From: CAWJMD01 sp963700925
GTDB taxonomy: Bacteria; Actinomycetota; Actinomycetes; Actinomycetales; CAWJMD01
Length of the DNA stretch: 64,000 nucleotides
NCBI GenBank assembly: GCA_963700925.1
Contig: OY969553.1
Span: forward strand, 1,302,001-1,366,000
Direction of reading: 5' to 3'
Each line of letters begins with the position of its first letter. The stretch's first letter is position 1. The translations under genes and the position numbers were made by a program. Shown piece after piece: positions 33,231 to 40,687 of the stretch. Under the pieces are notes generated by a model. It saw nothing but the letters and a program-made list of their open reading frames with translations. It was not told the DNA's origin and made no database searches.

Positions 33231-33274
33231 CCAACTGCTGACCAACTGCTGACCGACTGCTGACCGACTGCTGA
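33220..33274 (+). repeat. Five tandem 11-bp repeats containing CTGAC
   Basis: CCAACTGCTGA three times (33220-33252), then CCGACTGCTGA twice (33253-33274). The first copy supplies the stop codon of the prepilin-like gene. CTGAC recurs exactly every 11 bp at 33227, 33238, 33249, 33260 and 33271, ending just before the ATG at 33281. Confidence 0.9.
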
Positions 33275-33280
33275 CCAAAC

Positions 33281-33829
33281 ATGACGGCCACCACCAGCGC
33301 GTTCTTCGGACGGCTCGGGATCCTCGGCGGCCTCGTCGTCCTGGTGATGGGGCTGGGGTCGGCCGTGATCGGAGGGACCGTCCTCGCGAAGTCGGCGGAA
33401 CCTGCTGAGCCCGTGTACTTCTCGGCCTCCGAAGAGGTGCCGGTCCCGGACCGCGGCCTCTTCGATCTCGGTCCGCTCGTCGTCTACGGCAGCAGCGACG
33501 GCCTCGACCGCTCGATCACCCTGGCCATGGACTGCGTCCTGCTGTCGTCGACCGGGCAGGAGCGGGCGCGGCTCGGCGCGGACGTGCAACCGGACCTGGA
33601 GACCGACCGCGGACGGCTCGAGGCCCTGGTCTCCACAGAGGACCGGAGCAGCGGCGGCTCAGTGACCTGCCGTGGTCCTCAGGCCTCCTCGGCCGAGCCG
33701 CTGGCGCTGGAGACCGGACGCGGCACGGCCCGCACCGCAGGGGTCGTAGCGCTGGCCCTCTCGGTCGTCGCCTTGGTCGTCGGCACCGTGTGGTTGGGGG
33801 TCGGCGTGGCACTGCACCGGAGGCGCTGA
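33281..33829 (+). CDS. Two-TM protein with extracytoplasmic Cys-pair domain (paralogue 2)
   Basis: A 182-residue protein: helix at ~13-35 (LGGLVVLVMGLGSAVIGGTVL), an external domain with LGPLVVYGSSDG, MDCVLLSSTGQE and VTCRGPQASSAEPLALETG, then a helix at ~152-175 and a basic tail RRR. Same plan and matching motifs as the protein at 31128. ATG at 33281 directly follows the 11-bp repeat array and has no ribosome-binding site of its own, so translation may rely on coupling or on the array's transcript start. Confidence 0.65.
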   Translation: MTATTSAFFGRLGILGGLVVLVMGLGSAVIGGTVLAKSAEPAEPVYFSASEEVPVPDRGLFDLGPLVVYGSSDGLDRSITLAMDCVLLSSTGQERARLGADVQPDLETDRGRLEALVSTEDRSSGGSVTCRGPQASSAEPLALETGRGTARTAGVVALALSVVALVVGTVWLGVGVALHRRR

Positions 33830-33857
33830 CGGCGAGACGCCACCAGCACCCTCGACG

Positions 33858-34481
33858 TCATCCCTCGACCGGCAGGCTCGGGATGCTGATCTCGGTGTCC
33901 GCAGCGTGCACTGTGACGGTCGTGACCTCCGCCGGCAGTTCGGGGTAGAGGGCGGTGACGGTCTGCGGCTCGGGGCCGATCTCGAGCGGGATGTACGGGC
34001 AGGCGCAGCGCGCCCCACGTCCGGTCCTCTCGTCGTCGAACTGCAGCGGCAGGAACCGGGTCTTCGTCACGGTGGGGTCCTCGAGGAAGAGGGCCTGGGC
34101 GAAGTTGATGGACGCGTACCGCTCGGTCGTCAGGCCGATCCCGAGGTTGTAGGTCTCCTCACCGCTCATCCGCAGCGTGACCAGCGTCCCGTCGTCCGTG
34201 CGACGAATGGAGAGGACGTCGACGGTCAGCAGCTGCCCACCCTTGGTGGTCCCGGTCGCCGTTCCGATGGGCGTCGCGCCTGATGACGCCGACACGGCTG
34301 CGTCGAGCACCTGCTGAGAGAGCTCCTCGGGCGAGGGGCCTTCGGGTTCGGACGACTCGGAGGACGACCCGTTGGGCGCTTCTTCGGGCGGGTCGTCCCC
34401 GTCGCCGCCCCAGCATCCGCTGACCAGCCCGATCGCCATCAGAGGGACGACGACCGGCAGCAACAGGCGGTGTGCGCGCAT
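33858..34481 (-). CDS. Lipoprotein following the OmpA-domain gene
   Basis: A 207-residue lipoprotein with lipobox LVSGC (Cys23), a long Glu/Ser/Pro-rich disordered linker (~24-55) and a beta-rich domain at ~65-207 containing TVDVLSIRRTDDGTLVTLRMSGEE and CACPYIPLEIG. ATG 34481 is chosen; a TTG three codons upstream overlaps the OmpA gene stop as TTGA and could also serve. Co-transcribed with the OmpA-domain gene. No family recognised; it may partner the OmpA-domain protein at the cell surface. Confidence 0.65.
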   Translation of the reverse strand: MRAHRLLLPVVVPLMAIGLVSGCWGGDGDDPPEEAPNGSSSESSEPEGPSPEELSQQVLDAAVSASSGATPIGTATGTTKGGQLLTVDVLSIRRTDDGTLVTLRMSGEETYNLGIGLTTERYASINFAQALFLEDPTVTKTRFLPLQFDDERTGRGARCACPYIPLEIGPEPQTVTALYPELPAEVTTVTVHAADTEISIPSLPVEG

Positions 34482-34486
34482 GGTGA

Positions 34487-35674
34487 TCAACCCCCCGCGA
34501 TCGTGTAGGTCACGCTGACGCGCCGGTTGGCCTGGCGGCCCTTGTCGGTCGAGTTGTCGGCGACCGGCTCGCTCTCGCCACGGCCCTCGACCGTGATGTC
34601 CAGCTCGACCCCGGCGATCTGCGGCGTCAGCGCGTCGGCGACCGCCTGGGCGCGCCGCTTCGAAAGGTCGTTGTTGTAGGCGTCGGTGCCCTTGCTGTCG
34701 GTGTGCCCGACGATCGTCAGGGTTCCGGGCGCGGCCCGCTCCTTCACCTGAGCCGCCACCTCGGCGAGCTTCGCCTGGGCAGCGGCGCTGAGGTCGGCCT
34801 TGTCGAAGGCGAACAGCACGTCGGCGGCGAGGTCGATGGTGACCTCCTCGGCGTCCTCGGTCGTCACGGACGACTGGTCGAGCGCCTCGGTGACCACGGC
34901 GAGCCCGTGCACCGACAGGTCCGGCTCCTGGACGCGACCCACCTCCTCGCTGTCCACCTGGGGCCAGCCGGTTCCCAGGGGGATGACCTCGTCGCCGGGC
35001 ACCACCGGCTCGAACGCCCCGTCCCCCACCGGAACTCCCGGCACGGTGGCGCCGAAGACCAGCTGCACGTCCACGGTCTCGGTCTCCGCCGGCAGCTTCG
35101 GCAGGACCGCCGCCATCACGCCCATCACGCCCGGCTCGTCGGGCACCGCGGAGAGCGGGCTGGTGAAAGGCGTTGCGGCGACGGAGTCCTGCTTCTCCGG
35201 GTGCGGCAGCATCTCCAGCACGGTGAGCGTTTCGGGGTCGACGAGTCGGACCGTTCCCACCGAACCGCCCGAGGTGAAGCGGTCACCCAGCTGTGCGCCG
35301 GCCAGCTCGCTCAGGCCCTGACCGATCGGCGCCGCCTCGGAGCTGCCAACGGAGAAGTAGACGACCGTGCCCGTCTCGATGCGCTGCACCCCGTGCACGG
35401 CCAGAGTCACGAGCGGGTTCTCGGCCTTCTGGTACGGCCGGACCTGCACGGTGCCGTACGTGCTCACCTCGACGCCTTCGGACGACGTCTGCGGCTCCGT
35501 GAGGTCGACGGACGGAGCGGACGAGGTGCTGCTCGACGGCGAGCTGGTGCTCGACGTGGTGCTCGACGGCGTACCGCTCGCGGTCGCTGTGGCCGCGAAC
35601 GCGCTCGACGCGACGGCCGTGACCGCTATCGCCACCAGCACCCGTGAGGGCGCCAGGGAGAGTGGGTGCGTCAT
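34487..35674 (-). CDS. Secreted OmpA/MotB-domain protein
   Basis: A 395-residue exported protein: signal peptide ~1-33 (cleavage near ATASG), a Ser/Thr-rich stretch, an unassigned beta domain ~60-230, and a C-terminal OmpA-like peptidoglycan-associating domain at ~290-392 (VLFAFDKADLSAAAQAKLAEVA...IVGHTDSKGTDAYNNDLSKRRAQAVADAL...NRRVSVTY). ATG at 35674 follows GAGGGGATCCC. In Tad loci an OmpA-domain protein often sits with TadE/TadG genes and may anchor the pilus machine to the wall, as is likely here given the neighbours. Confidence 0.85.
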   Translation of the reverse strand: MTHPLSLAPSRVLVAIAVTAVASSAFAATATASGTPSSTTSSTSSPSSSTSSAPSVDLTEPQTSSEGVEVSTYGTVQVRPYQKAENPLVTLAVHGVQRIETGTVVYFSVGSSEAAPIGQGLSELAGAQLGDRFTSGGSVGTVRLVDPETLTVLEMLPHPEKQDSVAATPFTSPLSAVPDEPGVMGVMAAVLPKLPAETETVDVQLVFGATVPGVPVGDGAFEPVVPGDEVIPLGTGWPQVDSEEVGRVQEPDLSVHGLAVVTEALDQSSVTTEDAEEVTIDLAADVLFAFDKADLSAAAQAKLAEVAAQVKERAAPGTLTIVGHTDSKGTDAYNNDLSKRRAQAVADALTPQIAGVELDITVEGRGESEPVADNSTDKGRQANRRVSVTYTIAGG

Positions 35675-35758
35675 CTCGATGGGATCCCCTCGTCGGTGTG
35701 GCGCATCCGGTCGCAGCAGCACACTAGGCGATGGGGACAATCCTTGACGAGGCGGACA

Positions 35759-36409
35759 TCACTCCACCAGCCGGGGCTCGAGGTCGTCGAAGAGCCGCTC
35801 GGAGGTCGTGCCCACGTAGCTGATCGTCGGGTAGTAGCCGTTGCCGTTGGTGATCAGGTACGTGGCCTCCCAGTCCCCGCAGTTGAGGGTGCGGGTGAAC
35901 GTCGGCGGCCCGTAGGGCAGCGGAGAGGGCAATGTGTAGTCGTCCCACCTGCACCCGAGGAAGTTCGCGTCCATCTCCGCCGTGGCCTCGCTCTCGGCGT
36001 AGCCGCGGTCGTCGTAGGCACGGTAGTTGTTCCGGACCTTTGCGTACGTGCGGCCACGGGTGGGCGTCGCGTAGTACGCGATCACGTGGGCGTCGTTCTG
36101 CTGTGCGTAGGACGCCGCGGACGCCGACCCCGAGACCGGGGTGACGGGAGGGATCGGGACGAGCGGGAAGATCAGCAGACCCGGACGTGTCGACACGTCG
36201 ACCCACTGGGTGCGGATCTCCTCGGCACCGGCGAGAGCGGCTGCGTCAGCGGCAGTCTGGCTGCGGGACTTCTCGTTCGTGGCGGCGCCGATGGGAAACA
36301 GCGCGACGGCGAAGAAGCTCAGCACGGATATCCCGAGGAAGATGACCAGCGGAGCCATCATCTGGCCCTGGTCGTCCCGGAGGTCCACGCGGCTTCTGGT
36401 CCGGTGCAC
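35759..36409 (-). CDS. TadG-like pilus-assembly protein
   Basis: A 216-residue protein with a TadG/TadE-type N-terminus: basic leader ending DDQG, QMMAPLVIFLGISVLSFFAVALFPIGAATNEKSRSQTAADAAALAGAEE (residues ~15-63). SQTAADAAALAGA is the hallmark of Tad-like pseudopilin proteins. Position +5 after the glycine is Pro rather than Glu, so prepilin-peptidase cleavage is uncertain. The rest is extracellular, Tyr-rich, with two cysteines (FLGCRW, LNCGDWEATYL). It begins with GTG at 36409 after AAAGGGGCGCCC and lies between the Flp pilin and OmpA-domain genes. Confidence 0.8.
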   Translation of the reverse strand: MHRTRSRVDLRDDQGQMMAPLVIFLGISVLSFFAVALFPIGAATNEKSRSQTAADAAALAGAEEIRTQWVDVSTRPGLLIFPLVPIPPVTPVSGSASAASYAQQNDAHVIAYYATPTRGRTYAKVRNNYRAYDDRGYAESEATAEMDANFLGCRWDDYTLPSPLPYGPPTFTRTLNCGDWEATYLITNGNGYYPTISYVGTTSERLFDDLEPRLVE

Positions 36410-36425
36410 GGGCGCCCCTTTGTCG

Positions 36426-36461
36426 TTCGGTCGATCTCAGCGCATTCGGTCGATCTCAGCG
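36426..36461. repeat. 17-bp direct repeat upstream of tadG-like gene
   Basis: TTCGGTCGATCTCAGCG occurs at 36426-36442 and 36445-36461, 19 bp apart start to start, 17-52 bp upstream of the tadG-like GTG. The spacing is near two helical turns, as for a regulator binding one DNA face. Confidence 0.65.
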
Positions 36462-36481
36462 AGCCGGTCCGGGCTCACGGG

Positions 36482-36540
36482 CTCATGTCGCGCAGCGGGC
36501 CGGGCACCGATCTCGCGGTGCCCGGCCCGGCGTTCATGAG
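36482..36540 (-). terminator. Strong hairpin after the Flp pilin gene
   Basis: GGGCCGGGCACCG (36497-36509), loop ATCTCG, CGGTGCCCGGCCC (36516-36528): a perfect 13-pair GC stem. An outer CTCATG/CATGAG pair (36482-36487, 36535-36540) extends it. It starts eight bases past the pilin stop. It may end most pilin transcripts and so set a high pilin to TadG ratio. Confidence 0.75.
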
Positions 36541-36547
36541 ACCCAGC

Positions 36548-36730
36548 TCACTGGCCGAGCACCTGGTTGATCAGGTCCTGCAGGCCGGTGGCCACGTCCG
36601 CACCGTTGACTGCTGCCACCACGAGGGTGATGACGGCCACGACGACAGCAAGGATGCCGATGTACTCGAGGGCGCCCTGACCCTCGTCGTCGCGAGCGGT
36701 GAGATAGATGCGGGTCAGCTTCTCGGTCAT
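36548..36730 (-). CDS. flp: Flp-family type IVb major pilin
   Basis: A 60-residue prepilin: leader MTEKLTRIYLTARDDEG (cleaved after Gly17), then QGALEYIGILAVVVAVITLV with Glu22 at +5 and Tyr23, the Flp signature, and a short tail. The mature 43-residue protein polymerises into the Tad pilus. ATG at 36730 follows GGGGAAGGAGTCAAGATC, the strongest ribosome site in the region, fitting a highly expressed structural gene. It is separated from the next gene by a strong hairpin. Confidence 0.93.
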   Translation of the reverse strand: MTEKLTRIYLTARDDEGQGALEYIGILAVVVAVITLVVAAVNGADVATGLQDLINQVLGQ

Positions 36731-36904
36731 GATCTTGACTCCTTCCCCGGTCTAGCCGGGATCGTGTCCCCCTGGGGGCTGTCTCCGTGCACCGCCTGTC
36801 CGGTACGACATGAAACGTATGTCTCCGTCACCGAAGTGCTACGGGCCTACGGGCCCAATGCCGGGCCCATCTCCAGCCCGGGTCGCAGGGTGCCTCGCTG
36901 GCAC
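36731..36904 (-). promoter_or_regulatory. flp promoter region with GC palindromes
   Basis: Holds CCCCCTGGGGG (36769-36779), an AT-richer ACATGAAACGTATGT segment (about 36808-36822) that probably includes the flp promoter, and three GGGCC(C) elements at 36841-36869 just past the response-regulator stop. Exact -10/-35 not assigned. Confidence 0.4.
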
Positions 36905-37567
36905 TCACAGCGGCTTGAGCTTGTCGACGGTGGTACCCCCCAGCCAGAGCGCGACGGCCTCGGCCCGAGACCTCACACCCAGCCGCCCGAAGATGTGGTT
37001 GACGTGGTTCTTCACCGTCTTCTCGGCCAGGTACAGCGTCCGCGCGATGTCGGCATTGCTACTGCCAGAGGCGATGTGGTCCATGATCTCGACCTGCCGC
37101 GGGCTCAGGTCGTGCTCCGGACGCTGCGGAGTGACCGGCTCGCGACCGGACCGCAAGGCAGCCATCGCGGGGGCACCGAAGACGCCGTTGCCTGACGCCG
37201 CAGCGAGCACGCAGGCCACGAGCTCGTCCTCGGCGAAGGTCCCGTGCACCAGGTACCCGATGGCACCCGCGTCGAGGGCGGCGTGGATGACCTGGGGCGT
37301 GTCACTGAACGTCGTCATCAGAACGTGCGTGAGGTCGGCCAGCTCACGTGCCGCGCTGATGCCGTCGCGGCGGGGCATCTGAACGTCGAGCAACGTGACG
37401 TCGGGTCGGAGTGCCCGAGCCATCTGGACGGCCTGCTCGCCGTTGCTGGCCTCACCGGCCACCTTCAGACGGTGATCCAGCTCGAGCAGCGCGAGCAGTC
37501 CCGATCGCACCACTGGGTTGTCGTCGACGACGAGGACGGAGATGGTGGCGGTTGCCGGCTGTGTCAT
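36905..37567 (-). CDS. LuxR/NarL-type response regulator of the tad operon
   Basis: A 220-residue response regulator. Receiver ~9-125 with VVDDNPVVRSG, phosphorylation Asp in TLLDVQMPRRDG and MTTFSD (Thr switch; the usual conserved Lys near FAEDEL is not obvious). C-terminal GerE helix-turn-helix ~150-215 (LSPRQVEIMDHIASGSSNADIARTLYLAEKTVKNHVNHIFGRLGV). ATG 37567 overlaps the kinase gene stop (ATGA), so it is translated with its kinase and is the last gene of the tad operon. Likely controls pilus genes. Confidence 0.93.
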   Translation of the reverse strand: MTQPATATISVLVVDDNPVVRSGLLALLELDHRLKVAGEASNGEQAVQMARALRPDVTLLDVQMPRRDGISAARELADLTHVLMTTFSDTPQVIHAALDAGAIGYLVHGTFAEDELVACVLAAASGNGVFGAPAMAALRSGREPVTPQRPEHDLSPRQVEIMDHIASGSSNADIARTLYLAEKTVKNHVNHIFGRLGVRSRAEAVALWLGGTTVDKLKPL

Positions 37568-38862
37568 GCGCTCTGCCTCGACCGGAGTCGCAGCGGAATG
37601 AGGAACTCACCCTTGCGGCGATGGGCGACGTGACGGGTGGCGCCCGCAGCGACCGCGGCACCCGACACCGGGACGCTGAACAGCACCTCGGTGCCGAAGC
37701 CGGGCGCCGTGCGGACCTCTGCCCGTCCACCGACCGACGCCAGGCGCTCCCTCATGCCGGTCAAGCCGTAGTGCCCGTCGCGAACGGCCTCCTCCTCACG
37801 GTGCGGCGGGAAGCCCGGGCCGTCGTCCGTCACCGTCGCGACGACGGCTTCGTGCACGCCCCACGTGCCCGCCGCGTCACCCTGTACGCACCGGAGGGTC
37901 AGGCGAGCGCTCGCACCGGGGGCGTGCAGGGACACGTTCTGCATGGCCTCTGCGATGGCGCAGACGAGCTCGTGACGATGACCGGCCGGCAGGTCGGGCA
38001 CTTCGTCCAGGTCGTGCTCGACCACGAGCCCACGATCCGCCCGCCAGCGGTACACCGCCTCCTCCAGGACGTCGGCGAGTGGACGCTCCGGGTCGTCCAG
38101 GCGCAGTGAGGAGAGCAGGTCGCGAGCGGCCGACACGGCCTCCCGCGCCCCGTGCGCGACCTGCCGCGCGTGCTTGTGGGCCACCTCGGCGTCGCGGTCG
38201 ATCCACCCGGAGAGGGCAGAGGCGGTGAGGGCGACGCCCTGCACCGACTTCGCGACGGTGTCGTGCAGGTCGCGGGCCAGGCGCAGGCGCTCCTGGGCGG
38301 CGGTCGCTGCAGACAGTGCCAGTGCCGACCGTGCCTCTGCCTGGCGCTGCTGCTCGGCCATCCGGCGCACTGCGGTGCCGATGGCCGTGATCGACAGCAG
38401 CATCACGGGAACCGGCAGTGCGGTCATCAGCTGGCCGCCCGTGCTCATCAGCAGGTCGGCCACGAGGTACGTGGACGCGAGCAGGATGGCCAGCGGGAAG
38501 GACGTCCTCAGCTCGAACAGCACCCCGATCAGCAGGGCCGAGCTGACGGCCACCACGCTCAGCGGGCTGTCGGCGCCCGTCAGCAAGGGCACGGACGAGA
38601 CCAGCAGGATGTCGGGCAGCGCCACCGCGGGGTGGCGCGCGACCAGCTGCCGGACGGAGTGACTCTGCAGGCCGAGCTGGCTGGTGAGGGCCAACCCGCA
38701 GAAGAGCAGCGCCGTGGGCAAGTTGCCGCCGCTGACGGTGAGGGCGACCACAGCGAAGGCCAGCGCGAGCAGGCGCACCAGGAAGGCGATCCGGATCAAC
38801 CGGCCGACCGTGTCCTGCCCGCCTGGCTCAGCGTGACCGATGGTTCCCGCGAACGCCGTCAC
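37564..38862 (-). CDS. NarL-type sensor histidine kinase of the tad operon
   Basis: A 432-residue kinase. About five or six membrane helices in residues ~22-165 form an integral-membrane sensor without a large external loop. HisKA_3 dimerisation motif ERLRLARDLHDTVAKSVQGVAL (His ~202) is followed by a HATPase_c domain (ELVCAIAEAMQNVSLHAPGASA; VTDDGPGF; HYGLTGMRERLASVGG). A basic tail follows. GTG 38862 overlaps the tadC stop (GTGA), tying kinase synthesis to the pilus operon. Signal unknown; membrane-state or pilus feedback would fit the context. Confidence 0.92.
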   Translation of the reverse strand: MTAFAGTIGHAEPGGQDTVGRLIRIAFLVRLLALAFAVVALTVSGGNLPTALLFCGLALTSQLGLQSHSVRQLVARHPAVALPDILLVSSVPLLTGADSPLSVVAVSSALLIGVLFELRTSFPLAILLASTYLVADLLMSTGGQLMTALPVPVMLLSITAIGTAVRRMAEQQRQAEARSALALSAATAAQERLRLARDLHDTVAKSVQGVALTASALSGWIDRDAEVAHKHARQVAHGAREAVSAARDLLSSLRLDDPERPLADVLEEAVYRWRADRGLVVEHDLDEVPDLPAGHRHELVCAIAEAMQNVSLHAPGASARLTLRCVQGDAAGTWGVHEAVVATVTDDGPGFPPHREEEAVRDGHYGLTGMRERLASVGGRAEVRTAPGFGTEVLFSVPVSGAAVAAGATRHVAHRRKGEFLIPLRLRSRQSA

Positions 38863-39770
38863 AGTGCACCTCCCAGAAGACCTGCGAAGTCGAAGTCCAT
38901 GCCGAGGACGAACCCGACAGCGAGGACGGCGAGCGCACCAGGCAGGAGCACGATCGACGTCACCAGCGTCACTCGGGGGGCGACCCGTGCGGCGCGCTGA
39001 CGCTGACGCTGTGCGCTGTCGTGGCGCATGTCCTCAGCGATCCGGTTGAGCGTGTTGGCGAGCGGCGCACCGAGCTCCTCGGCCTGCAGGTACGCCGTCA
39101 CGAAGGAGGCGAGCTGCTCGGAGTCGTTGCGCTGTCGCAGCCGGCGGAAGGCGTCACGCACCGAGGCGCCATTGCGGATCTGGTAGAGCGTGAGCATCAC
39201 CTCCTCCGACAGCGGCCCTCCGAACCGGACGCTCACGGTGTCCAGGGCGGCTCGAAAGCCGACGCCGGCCGTCACGGTCACGGCGAGCACGTCGAGGAAG
39301 TCGGGCAGGTCACGGCCGATCTGCTCCTGCCGGAGCCGCCTCGCCCGGGCGATGCGCGCCAGCGGAAGGACGACCACGATCACGGCACACACGGGCAGCA
39401 TCCACAGCCGTCCCTGCATCACCGACAGGACGGCCAGAGGCGTCACGATCAGCAACCACATCGCCATCCGAAGGGCCACCGCCTGCACGTCGATGCCCTC
39501 CGGCCGCCCGGCCAGCTCGATCATCCGCCGCAGCCGCGCCTCCTGCGCCGGTCCCATCAATCGCATGATCAGTGGGACGAGTGGCTTTGCCAGGCGCGCG
39601 AGCGGCCCCAGTCCCGCCGCCTCGCGTCGCTTGGACTCGTGCAGCAGGACGAGGTCGTCGACCTCCAGCCCGTCGACCGGGTCCGTGCGAAGGTTGCGTA
39701 GACCGGCGACGAACATCGCGATGCACCCGATCGCCACGAGCGCCGGGACCGCAGTCAGCAGCGCCGTCAT
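38859..39770 (-). CDS. tadC: TadC-like inner-membrane platform protein
   Basis: A 303-residue type II secretion F-family protein with four helices: ~5-25, ~103-122, ~124-142 and ~272-292. The T2SSF domain ~145-265 (DLPDFLDVLAVTVTAGVGFRAALDTVSVRFGGPLSEE; FVTAYLQAEELGAPLANTLNRIAEDMRHDSAQRQRQRAAR) pairs with TadB to form the base on which the pilus grows. ATG 39770 overlaps tadB (ATGA). Confidence 0.92.
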   Translation of the reverse strand: MTALLTAVPALVAIGCIAMFVAGLRNLRTDPVDGLEVDDLVLLHESKRREAAGLGPLARLAKPLVPLIMRLMGPAQEARLRRMIELAGRPEGIDVQAVALRMAMWLLIVTPLAVLSVMQGRLWMLPVCAVIVVVLPLARIARARRLRQEQIGRDLPDFLDVLAVTVTAGVGFRAALDTVSVRFGGPLSEEVMLTLYQIRNGASVRDAFRRLRQRNDSEQLASFVTAYLQAEELGAPLANTLNRIAEDMRHDSAQRQRQRAARVAPRVTLVTSIVLLPGALAVLAVGFVLGMDFDFAGLLGGAL

Positions 39771-40687
39771 GGCTCGATGCTCGTCATCCGGCGGATCGAC
39801 ATGAAGCCGATGGTGTTCAGCGTCCCGGCGAACACCAGGGCCGCCTGACCGTACGCGTTGCGCGTCATCTCCTCGACCGTCCCTGGGTTGATGAGGTTGA
39901 GGAGGAGTAGCAGCGCGAAGCCCATCCCGATCACCGTGTAGCCGGTGGCCACCGACTGCGCGAGGGTGGAGCGGATCTCGCGTCGTGTCTCCTTCCGCTC
40001 CTCGAGCGTCACGGCGATGGTGCGCAAAGACGTCACCAGCGACCCGCCTGCCCGCGCGCTGACGAGCAGCGTGGTCATCAGCACCGCCACCTCCCGCGAG
40101 GGCAGCCGGTCGCGTACCTGGTTCAAGGAGGTCTCGATGTCGTTGCCGAACGACAGGCTGTTCGAGACACGCTGCAGCTCACCGCGTGCCGGTTCCTCGA
40201 GCTCGTCCCCGGCGATCGCGATGGCCGTGGCGATGGACAGACCCGCGTGGGTCGCGTTCGCCAGCACCCTTGCCAGCTCGGGCATCTGGGCGATGAACGC
40301 CTCGCGCCGCCGCTCCTTGCCGCGACGGATGTAGCCCCGCAGCAGCACAGCACCCAGCGCTAGCCCGAGCACACCGAAGGCCGGCGCGAACAGCTGCCAG
40401 AGCGTGAAGCTCAGCCCCACCGCGACGAGCGCCCCGGTCGCCAGCACCAGCAGGGGCGAGCGCTTCATCCCGGCCATCTCGAGCTCGCGCTCCAGGCGTC
40501 GGCCGAAGCGGGTGCGCCGAAATCCCCTGTCCAACCGGTTCAGTCGGTCGGCACCAGCCGCGTCGTCGCTGTCGACCACGGAGCCGAGCGCCTGGCGCTG
40601 TGCCATCGGGCGCGATGCGACGTCGACCATGCCGATCACCAGCAGGAGGATCGCGGCGCTCAGCAGGAGGACCGTCAGGACGACCAC
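39767..40687 (-). CDS. tadB: TadB-like inner-membrane platform protein
   Basis: A 306-residue T2SSF-family protein: helices near ~3-20, ~80-98, ~100-118 and ~262-300. Platform domain ~135-255 (QMPELARVLANATHAGLSIATAIAIAGDELEEPARGEL; LLVSARAGGSLVTSLRTIAVTLEERKETRREI). Partner of TadC and of the TadA ATPase, whose gene it overlaps by 13 bp. Confidence 0.92.
   Translation of the reverse strand: MVVLTVLLLSAAILLLVIGMVDVASRPMAQRQALGSVVDSDDAAGADRLNRLDRGFRRTRFGRRLERELEMAGMKRSPLLVLATGALVAVGLSFTLWQLFAPAFGVLGLALGAVLLRGYIRRGKERRREAFIAQMPELARVLANATHAGLSIATAIAIAGDELEEPARGELQRVSNSLSFGNDIETSLNQVRDRLPSREVAVLMTTLLVSARAGGSLVTSLRTIAVTLEERKETRREIRSTLAQSVATGYTVIGMGFALLLLLNLINPGTVEEMTRNAYGQAALVFAGTLNTIGFMSIRRMTSIEP

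Noticed and set aside
33220..33274. Possible CRISPR or attachment site
   Set aside because: Contiguous 11-bp units without spacers, no integrase and no tRNA nearby.
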